From positions 248,001 to 312,000 of the forward strand of contig NZ_JACOPV010000005.1 in the NCBI RefSeq assembly GCF_016881005.1: a stretch of DNA of 64,000 bases. Direction: 5' to 3'. Of this stretch, positions 28,392 to 37,163 are shown in pieces. Positions within the stretch are counted from its first letter, which is position 1; the number at the start of each line of letters is the position of its first letter. A model generated the notes under the pieces. It had not been told where the DNA came from and did no database searches. It saw only the letters and a list, made by a program, of their open reading frames with translations. The stretch is from Pseudomonas arcuscaelestis. GTDB lineage: Bacteria; Pseudomonadota; Gammaproteobacteria; Pseudomonadales; Pseudomonadaceae. Both the position numbers and the translations under genes were made by a program.

Positions 28392-29114
28392 TCAGCGATT
28401 CTCGAGGGTGGCGCTGGCCAAACCGGGAAAGTCTGTAATCAGGCTGTCTACGCCGAAGTCGGCGAGCCTGCGCATCAGCGCCGGCTCGTTGACTGTCCAC
28501 ACTGACACGTGCAAACCCTGGCGCTGGGCCTTGATCAGGCGCTCAGGGGTGCACAGTGTCCAGTTCAGTGCCAGTAAGTTGCAGCCATAATTCTGGGCGA
28601 CCTTCAGAGGGTCGAGCCAGGCGTATTCGGCAACCAGTCCGCGCGAAATATCCGGGGTGAACTCCGCAGCTGCGCCCAGCACTTCCCGTGAGCTTGATGT
28701 GATGGTGACTTTATCGAGCAGGCCGAATTCTTGCGCCAGTTCGCGAATCGCCAGCACGGTGGTGACGGCGCGCGTGCGAGAAGCGCTCTTGACTTCAAGT
28801 TGCCAGTGCTCGAAGTCACACTTCTCGAACAGTTCTGCCAGGCGCGGGATAGGGCTTGCCGATACCCAGCCCGGGCCGCCTTTGCGTGCATCGTATGTGA
28901 TCAGGTCGGCAGCCTGTTGCTCGAAAACTTTGCCACGTCGCCCGGTGGTACGCTTGAGCGTCGGGTCGTGAATCACCATCAGTTCATTGTCCGCTGAAAG
29001 GTGCAAATCCAGCTCGCAGCGGCGGACGCCGTGCTTGAGACATTGCTGGAAGCTGGTCAGGGTGTTTTCGGGGGCTTCGCCCTTGGCGCCACGGTGGCCA
29101 TAAATCTGGGTCAC
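28392..29114 (-). CDS. Glycerophosphodiester phosphodiesterase
   Basis: A 240-residue cytoplasmic GDPD-family TIM barrel (UgpQ/GlpQ type) that hydrolyses deacylated phospholipid diesters to glycerol-3-phosphate and an alcohol. Motifs: GHRGAKGEAPENT (His7, Arg8, Glu14), ELDLHLS with the metal-binding acids, and VIHDPTLKRTTG with catalytic His. No signal peptide, so substrate must be intracellular. Start is GTG at 29114, after AAGGAA at a good distance. The PilZ gene lies 27 bases upstream on the same strand, so the two may be cotranscribed. Confidence 0.9.
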   Translation of the reverse strand: MTQIYGHRGAKGEAPENTLTSFQQCLKHGVRRCELDLHLSADNELMVIHDPTLKRTTGRRGKVFEQQAADLITYDARKGGPGWVSASPIPRLAELFEKCDFEHWQLEVKSASRTRAVTTVLAIRELAQEFGLLDKVTITSSSREVLGAAAEFTPDISRGLVAEYAWLDPLKVAQNYGCNLLALNWTLCTPERLIKAQRQGLHVSVWTVNEPALMRRLADFGVDSLITDFPGLASATLENR

Positions 29115-29141
29115 GGTTGTTCCTTCAAAAAAAGGTAAGAC

Positions 29142-29729
29142 TCAAGAAGCGCTAGAGGTGTTTTGGTCCAATGCCTGGCGTCGCTGTTGCGCCTGTCGCT
29201 GCAGGATATAGCGGGCCAGTAACTGTCGTTGGGCGTCGGTGATATCAACGAATTCGCTACCGATTTCGTATTGGCCGTCAGCTTGCTGGTCGCAGTGGGT
29301 GACCTTGCCGCGCAGCAGTAGGCCCAGGGCCTGGGGCATGAGGATCATCTTTACCGCGACCCGGGTGCCTGCGGTAATTGGCTGGGCCTGCTTGAATTCG
29401 ATGCCGCCTTCGGACAGCACCACAGCTTGTGGCGCGCTGATCTGCCCCAGCAGTGTTTGTGCGACAACGGCGCTGAGCAGATCGATGCGTTTGTTCTGGG
29501 CTTTGAGAAAGGCCGCAAGGGTGCGGTCCTTGTCACTGAGCTGGCGCAGCAGGTGTTGGGACTCGAATTCACTCAGGTGCAGTTCGCTGAGCAGGTTGAA
29601 GAGTGGTGAATCATCTTGCAACAAGTCTGGGCCAAGGGCTTCGGCAGCACTCAGTGGGCTAATTTCCAGTGCGATCTGATCCTCGATACGGTAGTATTCG
29701 CGGCGATCTTCTTCATCTAATGTCGACAT
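29142..29729 (-). CDS. PilZ-domain protein
   Basis: A 195-residue protein with a PilZ signature: an early arginine cluster RREYYR (residues 8-13) and LSEGGIEF (near residue 106), resembling the RxxxR and D/NxSxxG motifs that bind cyclic-di-GMP. The serine motif here is V-L-S-E-G-G, lacking the usual D/N two residues before Ser, so binding needs testing. The order is unusual: about 90 helical residues separate the two motifs. It is divergent from lolC. The window also carries a GGDEF-EAL gene at its end. Confidence 0.78.
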   Translation of the reverse strand: MSTLDEEDRREYYRIEDQIALEISPLSAAEALGPDLLQDDSPLFNLLSELHLSEFESQHLLRQLSDKDRTLAAFLKAQNKRIDLLSAVVAQTLLGQISAPQAVVLSEGGIEFKQAQPITAGTRVAVKMILMPQALGLLLRGKVTHCDQQADGQYEIGSEFVDITDAQRQLLARYILQRQAQQRRQALDQNTSSAS

Positions 29730-29823
29730 GGCGAACCCATGGTAGCGGCGGTGGTCTGAGTGTAAAGCCGCTATTCAAGCCCCGCCACAAGGACGTTCCT
29801 CTTTCCTCCGAACAAGCCCCGAC

Positions 29824-31074
29824 ATGTTCAGACCTCTTTTCGTATTTATCGGTACGCGTTACACACGTGCCAAGCGCCGCAACCACTTCGTCTCGTTCAT
29901 TTCGCTGACCTCGATGATCGGCCTCGCCCTGGGCGTGGTTGTGATGATCGTGGTGTTGTCGGTCATGAACGGTTTCGATCACGAGATGCGCACCCGGGTG
30001 TTGGGCATGGTGCCCCATGCCACACTGGAAACCGGCCAGCCGATTAGCGACTGGCCTGCACTTGCCAATCAAGTAAAGCAGAACCCGCAGGTTGTAGCGG
30101 TAGCGCCCTTTACCCAGATGCAGGGTCTGCTGACCCATGAGGGCAAAGTGCAGAAGGTGCTGCTCAACGGCATTGATCCGGTCCAGGAGCGCCAGGTCTC
30201 GATCATCGATAACTTCATTCGTGAAGGTAAGCTCGACGCCCTGGCGCCGGGTGAGTTCGGCATCATGATCGGCGACAAGGCGGCAGCCAAGCTGGGCGCA
30301 GGCATCGGCGACAAGCTGACCTTCGTGGCCCCGGAAGTCACGGTGACGCCGGCCGGCATGTTCCCGCGCATGAAACGCTTTACCGTGGTCGGCATCTTTC
30401 ATGTCGGCGCAGGCGAAATCGATGGCTATATGGGGCTGACCAACCTGTCGGACCTGTCGCGTCTGCATCGCTGGAAAGCGGACCAGGTGCAGGGCCTTCG
30501 CTTGAAGTTCGATGACCTGTTCCAGGCACCGCGTACAACCTGGGATATTGCCCAGAAGCTCGGCGACCGGGAGTTCTATGCCCGTGACTGGACCCGTACC
30601 CACGGCAACCTGTACCAGGCGATTCGCATGGAGAAGGCCATGATTGGCCTGCTGCTGTTGCTGATCGTGGCAGTGGCGGCGTTCAACATCATTTCCACCC
30701 TGGTGATGGTGGTCAATGACAAGAAGGGCGACATCGCCATTTTGCGTACCCTGGGTGCGACCCCGGGGCAGATCATGGCCATCTTCATGGTCCAGGGCAC
30801 AGTGATCGGTGTGGTCGGTACCTTGATTGGAGGCGTGGTGGGTATTGCCGCTGCGCTGAATGTCAGTGCGGCGATATCCGGACTCGAAACCCTGATCGGA
30901 CACAAGTTTCTCAATGCCGACGTCTATTTCATCGACTACCTGCCGTCCCAGGTGATGGCCGAGGACGTATGGATGGTCTGCGGTGCGGCATTGGTCCTGA
31001 GTTTCCTCGCCACCTTGTATCCGGCCTGGCGTGCGGCGCGCACCCAGCCTGCGGAGGCGCTACGTTATGAGTGA
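29824..31074 (+). CDS. lolC: Lipoprotein-releasing ABC transporter permease LolC
   Basis: Inner-membrane subunit of LolCDE, which extracts outer-membrane lipoproteins and hands them to LolA. 416 residues: one N-terminal helix (about 22-46, [27 protein letters not shown]), a large periplasmic domain with the LolA-recruiting hook (near [11 protein letters not shown]), and three C-terminal helices after residue 275. It overlaps lolD by 8 bases. LolE, two genes on, is a close paralogue with the same N-terminal motif [18 protein letters not shown]; which is LolC and which LolE was assigned from order. Confidence 0.92.
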   Translation: MFRPLFVFIGTRYTRAKRRNHFVSFISLTSMIGLALGVVVMIVVLSVMNGFDHEMRTRVLGMVPHATLETGQPISDWPALANQVKQNPQVVAVAPFTQMQGLLTHEGKVQKVLLNGIDPVQERQVSIIDNFIREGKLDALAPGEFGIMIGDKAAAKLGAGIGDKLTFVAPEVTVTPAGMFPRMKRFTVVGIFHVGAGEIDGYMGLTNLSDLSRLHRWKADQVQGLRLKFDDLFQAPRTTWDIAQKLGDREFYARDWTRTHGNLYQAIRMEKAMIGLLLLLIVAVAAFNIISTLVMVVNDKKGDIAILRTLGATPGQIMAIFMVQGTVIGVVGTLIGGVVGIAAALNVSAAISGLETLIGHKFLNADVYFIDYLPSQVMAEDVWMVCGAALVLSFLATLYPAWRAARTQPAEALRYE

Positions 31075-31765
31075 GTTGGGCATGAGTGATAAAGCAGTGC
31101 TGAGTTGCCGCAACCTGGGCAAGTCCTACGAGGAAGGCCCGGAGTCGGTACAGGTGTTGTCCGGCTTGCAATTGGAGTTGCAACCCGGCGAGCGGGTGGC
31201 CATCGTCGGCAGTTCAGGGTCGGGCAAAAGTACCTTGCTCAACCTCTTGGGTGGCCTCGATACCCCTACTGAAGGGAGCGTCTGGTTAGCCGGTGAAGAG
31301 CTGTCGGCCCTGGGTGAGCGTGCTCGTGGGCTGTTGCGCAACCGCGCACTGGGTTTTGTCTATCAGTTTCACCACTTGCTCCCGGAGTTCACCGCGCTGG
31401 AGAACGTGTGCATGCCATTGCTGATTGGCCGCACTGCCATTCCCGAAGCGCGCGAGCGCGCCGAGGCATTGCTCAAGCGTGTTGGTCTTGGCCATCGACT
31501 GAGCCACAAGCCTGCCGAGCTGTCGGGTGGTGAGCGCCAGCGCGTGGCGATTGCCCGGGCCCTGGTCAACCGCCCTGGCTTGGTGATGCTCGACGAGCCT
31601 ACCGGCAACCTCGACCACCATACCGCCCAGGGTATCCAGGATCTGATGCAGGAGCTGAGCAGTTCATCGCAGACCGCCTTCCTGGTTGTAACCCATGACC
31701 TGAATCTGGCGCGGCAGATGGACCGAGTGTTGCGTCTGGAAGACGGACATCTGGTAGCGATCTGA
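31067..31765 (+). CDS. lolD: Lipoprotein-releasing ABC transporter ATPase LolD
   Basis: Cytoplasmic ATPase of LolCDE, 232 residues. Walker [19 protein letters not shown], signature [15 protein letters not shown], Walker [13 protein letters not shown] and the H-loop VVTHD are all intact; the family-typical [15 protein letters not shown] sits after the Q-loop. Start: ATG at 31067 inside the end of lolC, nine bases after GGAGG; ATG at 31082 (MSDKAV) is an alternative. Translation is probably coupled to lolC. Confidence 0.94.
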   Translation: MSELGMSDKAVLSCRNLGKSYEEGPESVQVLSGLQLELQPGERVAIVGSSGSGKSTLLNLLGGLDTPTEGSVWLAGEELSALGERARGLLRNRALGFVYQFHHLLPEFTALENVCMPLLIGRTAIPEARERAEALLKRVGLGHRLSHKPAELSGGERQRVAIARALVNRPGLVMLDEPTGNLDHHTAQGIQDLMQELSSSSQTAFLVVTHDLNLARQMDRVLRLEDGHLVAI

Positions 31766-31837
31766 CCTGGCCGTGCAGAGCGCCCGCACAGGTTGTCGGG
31801 TGCTCTGTTCCTTTTCTTTACCTGGGTGCTTTCGTTC

Positions 31838-33082
31838 ATGTTCAGACCCTTGTCTATTTTCATCGGCGCGCGCTACACCCGCGCCAAGCGCCGCAACCAT
31901 TTCATCTCGTTCATTTCCATGACCTCGATGATCGGCCTGTCTTTGGGCGTGCTGGCGATGATCGTGGTGTTGTCGGTGATGAACGGCTTCCAGCGCGAAA
32001 TGAGTGCGCGGATCCTTGGTATGGTTCCGCATGCAAGCATCCTGGGTGTGAAACCCCTGGATGACTGGCACGCGGCGGCGGACGCTGCCTTGAAAAATCC
32101 GCAAGTGATTGCCGCCGCGCCGTTGACCGAGATGGAAGGCATGCTGTCCTACAAGGGCGCGATGCAACCTATCCAGGTCAGTGGTATCGATCCGGCCGAG
32201 GAGGGCAAGGTCTCTATCGTCGGCCAGCACATTGTCCAAGGAAGCCTGCAGGCCCTGGAGCCGGGTGAGTATGGTGTGGTGATCGGTGAGATCAGTGCCC
32301 GACGTTTTCGCTTGAACGTGGGTGACAAGCTGACCCTGATTGTGCCCGAAGTGAGCAGTGCGCCGGGTGGCATCACCCCGCGCATGCAACGCCTTAACGT
32401 GGTCGGGGTGTTCAAGGTGGGTGCCGAGCTCGATGGCTCCACGGCTTACATTCACATGGCCGATGCCGCACAGATGCAACGCTGGCAGCCGGGGCAGGTG
32501 CAGGGTGTGCGCCTCAAGCTCAAGGATCTCTACAGCGCGCCGCAGGTATCCAAGGCCATTGCCGCAAGCCTGGGTGAGACCTACCGTGCCGATGACTGGT
32601 CGCATACTCAGGGCAGTCTGTTCAGTGCCATGAAAATGGAGAAGACCATGATTGGCCTTCTGTTGCTGATGATCATCGCCGTGGCCGCGTTCAACATCAT
32701 TGCCACGTTGATCATGGTGGTCAACGACAAGGGTGCGGACATTGCCATCCTGCGCACCATTGGCGCGACCCCTGCGCAGATCATGGGCACTTTCATGGTC
32801 CAGGGTTCGTTGATCGGCGTTGTCGGCACTCTTATCGGTGGTGTGCTTGGGGTGATCGCTGCGCTTAATGTCAGTCAGATTGTCGGCTGGCTGGAGCGGG
32901 TCAGCGGACAGCACATTTTTACCTCCGACGTGTACTTCATCAGCAGCTTGCCATCGCAACTGCAATGGGGTGATGTGGCGCTGATTTGCAGCGCTGGTCT
33001 GATCATGAGCTTCCTTGCGACCTTGTACCCTGCCTACCGCGCCTCGCAGGTTGAGCCAGCGTACGCCTTGCGTTACGAGTAA
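31838..33082 (+). CDS. lolE: Lipoprotein-releasing ABC transporter permease LolE
   Basis: Second permease of LolCDE, 414 residues, with the same four-helix plan as LolC: N-terminal helix ([27 protein letters not shown]), periplasmic domain, and three C-terminal helices. The ATG at 31838 starts [19 protein letters not shown], matching the LolC start; an upstream in-frame ATG at 31793 would add an unrelated hydrophobic stretch. It is 72 bases after lolD in the same direction. The strong similarity of LolC and LolE in one operon could allow recombination that deletes lolD. Confidence 0.92.
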   Translation: MFRPLSIFIGARYTRAKRRNHFISFISMTSMIGLSLGVLAMIVVLSVMNGFQREMSARILGMVPHASILGVKPLDDWHAAADAALKNPQVIAAAPLTEMEGMLSYKGAMQPIQVSGIDPAEEGKVSIVGQHIVQGSLQALEPGEYGVVIGEISARRFRLNVGDKLTLIVPEVSSAPGGITPRMQRLNVVGVFKVGAELDGSTAYIHMADAAQMQRWQPGQVQGVRLKLKDLYSAPQVSKAIAASLGETYRADDWSHTQGSLFSAMKMEKTMIGLLLLMIIAVAAFNIIATLIMVVNDKGADIAILRTIGATPAQIMGTFMVQGSLIGVVGTLIGGVLGVIAALNVSQIVGWLERVSGQHIFTSDVYFISSLPSQLQWGDVALICSAGLIMSFLATLYPAYRASQVEPAYALRYE

Positions 33083-33144
33083 CAATCAGCGCCGCTCAAG
33101 CCTGCTCCACTACGCATTGGTGGGAGCGGGCGTGACCGGCGATT
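33083..33144. repeat. Degenerate REP-like palindrome
   Basis: CCTGCTCC and GGGAGCGGG form imperfect arms (33098-33130) between lolE and the convergent sensor kinase gene. It probably ends both transcripts. Imperfect pairing makes this a weak call. Confidence 0.4.
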
Positions 33145-34500
33145 TCACACTGCTGGCAAGCTGATAACAAACCGCGTCCATCCCCCCACCGACTCTGCCC
33201 GAATGTTACCTCCATGGGCCTGTACGATCGAGCGGGTTATCGCCAGTCCCAAGCCTGCATGCTCACTACTGCCTTCGCGACGCGCTGGGTCGGCCCGATA
33301 AAAACGGTCGAACAAGCGCGGCAACAGTGACGGATCGATAGGTTCGCCCGTGTTGGCCACCTGCAACTGCACCTGATGGTCGTGCACCTGGATATTCACG
33401 CGGATTTCCCCTGCGGGCGGGGTAAAGCGCAGGGCGTTATCGAGCAGGTTGGACAGGGCCCGGCGCAACATGTGACGGTCGCCTTCCAGGCTTGCCATAC
33501 CCTCGCGACTCAAGGTGACTCCAGCGTCTTCGGCCAGGGGTGCGTAGTATTCGATCAAGGCGTCGGCTTCATCATGCAGATCCAGATACTGACGACTCGG
33601 CATTAACAGGCCATGGTCAGCCTTGGCGAGGTAAAGCATGTCATTCACCAACTGCGCCATCCACTGCAGTTCCTCCAGATTGCTGTGCAAGGCTTCGCGA
33701 TACTCTTCCAGGCCCCGTGGGCGCGTGAGGGTGACTTGGGTGTGGGTCAGCAGGTTCGACAGTGGCGTGCGCAGTTCATGCGCGATGTCGGCGGAGAAGG
33801 CCGACAGGCGCTGGAAGGCATTGTCCAGGCGCTCGAGCATGGCATTAACGGTTTGTGCCAGTTCTGCAAGTTCTACCGGCATCTGCTCCGCCGGCAGGCG
33901 TGTGGTCAACGAGCGTGCCGACACTTTTGACGCCACCTCACCCATCTGGCGCAAGGGGCGCAGGCCGCTGCGCGCCGCCCAGGCGCCGAGCAGCGCCGTA
34001 GCCAACGCCGAGAGGCCGACGGTGAGCCAGATCAGTTGCTGCATGCGCTGGAGAAAGTGTTGGTGATGGGTGATGTCGAGAAACAGCGTCAGTTGCGCTG
34101 ACTGCGGGTCAGCATTGTTCAGATTGACGCACAGGCTGCGGTAATCGCTGCTTGGGCTGTGCACCGTGCTGACCCCGGGCACCCGTGGAGAGTCGGGAAG
34201 CTTTTCCTGGCTGTCGAACCAGACTTGGCCATCGCTGCCACGTACGCGCACGGCAAGGTCAGTCTGGTGGCTTAGTTCTGATTTCAGGGCAGGCAGGCGC
34301 AAGGCCAAGCTGGCAGGGTCGGCAACGCCCTCAAGCAACTGACGTAACACTGACAGGCGGCTTTCGAGTAACTGCTGGTCGAGCTCGATGAAGTGCCGTT
34401 CGCTGGCACGGCTGAACAACACACCGGCCGTCAACGATACTGCCGCGGTGCAAGCGGCGAACAGCAGGGCCAGCCGGCCACCCAGAGACAATTTACGCAT
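33145..34500 (-). CDS. Heavy-metal-type sensor histidine kinase (CusS/CopS-like)
   Basis: Inner-membrane sensor kinase of 451 residues. Helix 1 near residues 8-30, periplasmic sensor to about 155, helix 2 near 158-178, HAMP, then HisKA with the phosphorylated histidine near residue 242 in FSADIAHELRTPLSN, N box DNALRFTPP and G box GLGLAITRS. The family senses periplasmic Cu(I)/Ag(I) or similar metals. Its ATG overlaps the response regulator stop by one base (TGATG), so the two are translationally coupled. The copper assignment rests on the divergent cupredoxin and cop-box. Confidence 0.9.
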   Translation of the reverse strand: MRKLSLGGRLALLFAACTAAVSLTAGVLFSRASERHFIELDQQLLESRLSVLRQLLEGVADPASLALRLPALKSELSHQTDLAVRVRGSDGQVWFDSQEKLPDSPRVPGVSTVHSPSSDYRSLCVNLNNADPQSAQLTLFLDITHHQHFLQRMQQLIWLTVGLSALATALLGAWAARSGLRPLRQMGEVASKVSARSLTTRLPAEQMPVELAELAQTVNAMLERLDNAFQRLSAFSADIAHELRTPLSNLLTHTQVTLTRPRGLEEYREALHSNLEELQWMAQLVNDMLYLAKADHGLLMPSRQYLDLHDEADALIEYYAPLAEDAGVTLSREGMASLEGDRHMLRRALSNLLDNALRFTPPAGEIRVNIQVHDHQVQLQVANTGEPIDPSLLPRLFDRFYRADPARREGSSEHAGLGLAITRSIVQAHGGNIRAESVGGWTRFVISLPAV

Positions 34501-35180
34501 CAGCCAACTCGCTCTTCCAGCACGTAGCCCATGCCGCGCACAGTATGGATAAGCTTGTGCTCATGACTGTCGTCGATCTTCAGGCGCAGTCGGCGAATGG
34601 CCACTTCAATCACGTTGGTATCGCTGTCAAAGTTCATGTCCCAGACCTGAGAGGCGATCAATGACTTGGGCAGCACCTCGCCCTGGCGGCGCAACATCAA
34701 TTCCAGCAGGGCGAATTCCTTGGCGGTCAAGTCGATGCGCTGACCGCTGCGCTCAACTCGGCGGCGTATCAGGTCAAGGCGCAGGTCGGCGAGCCCAAGG
34801 GTGGTTTCTTGTGCGGGACTGCTGCCGCGGCGTAGCAGGCTGCGCACCCGCGCCAGCAGTTCCGAGAAGGCAAAAGGCTTGACCAGATAATCGTCGGCAC
34901 CCAGCTCCAGACCGTGCACGCGGTCTTCCACAGCGTCACGTGCGGTAAGAAACAGGACGGGAACCTCATTGCCTGATGCACGCACCGCCTGAAGAATCTG
35001 CCAGCCGTTTCGGCCGGGCAGCATCACATCGAGAATCAACAGGTCATAGTCGCCAGTAAGGGCCAGGTGCTGGCCGGTATTGCCGTCGGCGGCAAGTTCT
35101 GTGGCAAAGCCTGCTTCACTGAGGCCTTGGCACAGATACTGGCCGGTTTTGGTCTGGTCTTCGACGATCAATAGTTTCAT
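34500..35180 (-). CDS. Heavy-metal response regulator (CopR/CusR-like)
   Basis: OmpR-type regulator of 226 residues. Receiver domain with phospho-acceptor Asp51 ([10 protein letters not shown]), the acidic pair at VEDQ, and Lys in DYLVKPF. C-terminal winged helix with [14 protein letters not shown] and the end [18 protein letters not shown] at 35180 starts [10 protein letters not shown]; the frame is open further upstream to 35243 but that part overlaps the promoter and the cop-box. It would bind the cop-box 66-80 bases upstream, controlling its own operon and the divergent cupredoxin gene. Confidence 0.92.
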   Translation of the reverse strand: MKLLIVEDQTKTGQYLCQGLSEAGFATELAADGNTGQHLALTGDYDLLILDVMLPGRNGWQILQAVRASGNEVPVLFLTARDAVEDRVHGLELGADDYLVKPFAFSELLARVRSLLRRGSSPAQETTLGLADLRLDLIRRRVERSGQRIDLTAKEFALLELMLRRQGEVLPKSLIASQVWDMNFDSDTNVIEVAIRRLRLKIDDSHEHKLIHTVRGMGYVLEERVG

Positions 35181-35245
35181 CGTGAGGCTCTTGGAGAAGG
35201 AGTGCCAAATGGTTATACCGTGCCTGGCAAAGTGGGTGGCCAAGC

Positions 35246-35260
35246 TGACAAAGTTGTAAT
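35246..35260. promoter_or_regulatory. Cop-box, CopR/CusR binding site
   Basis: TGACAAAGTTGTAAT fits the cop-box pattern TGACA-N4-TGT-N-AT known from Pseudomonas copper operons. It lies in the 156-base divergent region between the two-component genes and the cupredoxin gene, so one site may serve both directions. Confidence 0.72.
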
Positions 35261-35336
35261 CTTTCTGTCAGGTAGCTGCCAGCGCCGATTTTTTACAGTG
35301 AAGCCTGAATCGTCGCAACCCTGGAGTGGGCCTGAC

Positions 35337-35831
35337 ATGAAACACCTTTATTTTGCTGGCGCCTTGGCGCTGTTCAGCCTGCCTGCATTGGCATCGCCTG
35401 CGCCTTCGTTCGCTTTCGGCGCACCAGCGCTTGCCGCCAAGGCTGATCGCACTGTGGAAATTGTCATGGGCGATATGTACTACGAGCCGCGCAGCTTACA
35501 GGTCAAGCCTGGAGAAACGGTGCGCTTTGTGCTGATCAACAAGGGGGCAGTGGCGCACGAGTTCAGCCTTGGTGATGCAGTCATGCATGCCAAGCACCAG
35601 AAAGAAATGATCGCTATGCAGGGGCAGATGGATCATTCGTCCATGGGTCATGGCGGCATGCAGCATGGTGGTGGCATGAAGCATGAGGATCCAAACACGG
35701 TCATGGTCGATCCGGGCAAGCGGGGTGAACTGACCTGGACCTTTACCCAGGCAACCCCCATCGAGTTTGCCTGTAACGTGCCAGGCCACTACCAGGCCGG
35801 CATGGTTGGCAAGCTGACTATCGGTCAATAA
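35337..35831 (+). CDS. Periplasmic cupredoxin-like copper protein
   Basis: A 164-residue secreted protein: signal peptide (residues 1-19, ending PALA), then a plastocyanin-like fold. Type-1 copper ligands expected are His in VAHEFSLGD, then Cys and His in FACNVPGHYQAGM with Met last. Between them is a Met/His-rich insert (residues about 90-118, with MDHSSMGHGG and MQHGGGMKHE), a second likely copper-binding region. It resembles CopI-type copper tolerance proteins. CTGGAG precedes the ATG. Expression is probably copper-induced through the cop-box in the divergent promoter region. Confidence 0.9.
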   Translation: MKHLYFAGALALFSLPALASPAPSFAFGAPALAAKADRTVEIVMGDMYYEPRSLQVKPGETVRFVLINKGAVAHEFSLGDAVMHAKHQKEMIAMQGQMDHSSMGHGGMQHGGGMKHEDPNTVMVDPGKRGELTWTFTQATPIEFACNVPGHYQAGMVGKLTIGQ

Positions 35832-35899
35832 CCGCCGATTGCCCAACGCATGGCACAAACCCGATAAACTAGGCGTATTTCGTCCTTCAGGTTTGAGCC

Positions 35900-36730
35900 A
35901 TGCACCCCGCCGCCGAACACTCCCCGCTGGGCAAGTCCAGCGAATACATCGCCACTTACACGCCATCGCTGCTGTTCCCTATTCCACGGGCAGCCAAATG
36001 GGCCGAGCTGGGCGTCACTGCCCAGACCCTGCCTTGGCAGGGAGTGGACTTCTGGAACTGCTTCGAGTTGTCCTGGTTGCTGCCCTCGGGCAAGCCGGTG
36101 GTGGCCATTGGCGAATTCGCCATTCCCGCCGACTCACCCAATATCATCGAGTCCAAGTCGTTCAAGCTCTACTTGAACTCGTTGAACCAGACCGTCTTCG
36201 AAACGCCGGAGGCCTTACAGGCGTGCCTGGCAAAAGACCTTTCGGCGGCCGCTGGCAAGCCGGTGTCCGTGCAGGTTCGTAGCTTGGCCGAAGTCGAAGG
36301 GCAGGGCGTGGTTGCTTTGCCTGGCCGGTGTATCGATGAGTTGGATGTCAGCATCACTAATTACGAGCAGCCGCAACCGGAATTGCTGCAATGTGACAGC
36401 AGCCGCATTGTCGAAGAAACCTTGCACAGTCACCTGCTCAAATCCAACTGCCCGGTTACCGGTCAGCCCGATTGGGGCAGCGTTACCGTTCATTACCGCG
36501 GTGCGGCGCTGGACCCTGCAAGCTTGCTGACCTACCTGATCAGCTTCCGTCAACACGCCGATTTCCATGAGCAGTGCGTTGAACGTATTTACCTGGACCT
36601 GAAGCGCTTGCTCAATCCAGAGTTCCTCACCGTTTATGCCCGGTATGTACGTCGTGGTGGCCTGGATATCAACCCGTACCGCAGTACCGAAGCCGTGACG
36701 CTGCCGAATTTGCGCTTGGTTCGCCAGTAA
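35900..36730 (+). CDS. queF: 7-cyano-7-deazaguanine reductase QueF
   Basis: NADPH-dependent nitrile oxidoreductase, 276 residues, converting preQ0 to preQ1 in queuosine tRNA modification. Bimodular E. coli-type QueF: the QueF motif [11 protein letters not shown] lies near residue 77, the catalytic Cys184 in [12 protein letters not shown], with the Asp five to seven residues on, and [13 protein letters not shown] near the end supplies substrate-binding Glu/His. No riboswitch is apparent in the 68-base leader; a -10-like TAAACT sits at 35865. Confidence 0.95.
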   Translation: MHPAAEHSPLGKSSEYIATYTPSLLFPIPRAAKWAELGVTAQTLPWQGVDFWNCFELSWLLPSGKPVVAIGEFAIPADSPNIIESKSFKLYLNSLNQTVFETPEALQACLAKDLSAAAGKPVSVQVRSLAEVEGQGVVALPGRCIDELDVSITNYEQPQPELLQCDSSRIVEETLHSHLLKSNCPVTGQPDWGSVTVHYRGAALDPASLLTYLISFRQHADFHEQCVERIYLDLKRLLNPEFLTVYARYVRRGGLDINPYRSTEAVTLPNLRLVRQ

Positions 36731-36732
36731 CG

Positions 36733-36765
36733 AAAAAAGCCCCGTTTGATAACGGGGCTTTTTTT
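36733..36765. terminator. Bidirectional terminator after queF
   Basis: Stem AAAAAAGCCCCGTT / AACGGGGCTTTTTT with a 4-base loop. Both strands end in a T run, so it serves queF and the convergent DUF4404 gene. Confidence 0.95.
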
Positions 36766-36775
36766 CGCAACGGGG

Positions 36776-37039
36776 TTAGATACCCATACTGTGCAGGCTT
36801 ACGGCCAGGCGACGCAGGATGCCGGTCAGGCTGGGGTGATTGGCTTCAAATGTTTCGACTGCCAGATTGACACTGTCGACCAGGTCGTTGTCGGGACTGG
36901 CGGCTTCCAGCTCAAGCTTGGCCTCGATCTGGCGCATAAGCTCATGCAGGTGTTCGCGCTCTTCTTCTGAAAGCGGTGGGTTTTGCTCCAATTGCTCGCG
37001 CAGCTCGTTGAGTTGCTCTTGCAGTTCGCGGGCAGGCAT
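36776..37039 (-). CDS. DUF4404 family small helical protein
   Basis: An 87-residue acidic protein, nearly all helix: PARELQEQLNELREQLEQNP, then EEEREHLHELMRQIEAKLELE and a C-terminal helix. A heptad pattern of Leu suggests a short coiled coil. No signal or membrane helix. The pattern matches DUF4404, function unknown. ATG at 37039 follows GGGAGA; the open frame further upstream (to 37153) has no conserved look. Confidence 0.82.
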   Translation of the reverse strand: MPARELQEQLNELREQLEQNPPLSEEEREHLHELMRQIEAKLELEAASPDNDLVDSVNLAVETFEANHPSLTGILRRLAVSLHSMGI

Positions 37040-37163
37040 GGGTGATCTCCCTCTATGAATAGGCTCAGTCATGGACCCCGGCAGTGGGTGAAAGGTCCAT
37101 ACCTTGGTTACTAGAGTAATCCACCAGGCGACGCTTTGCATGACCCTGATCAACAGCTCTGTG

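Noticed and set aside
30069..30395. 108-codon minus-strand frame inside lolC
   Set aside because: Antisense shadow with no independent support.
31664..33085. 473-codon minus-strand frame over lolD-lolE
   Set aside because: Shadow of the Lol genes; no recognised domain or ribosome site.
35839..35899. Possible preQ1 riboswitch before queF
   Set aside because: Leader is only 68 bases; no preQ1 pseudoknot signature (short C-rich loop plus A-rich tail) is visible.
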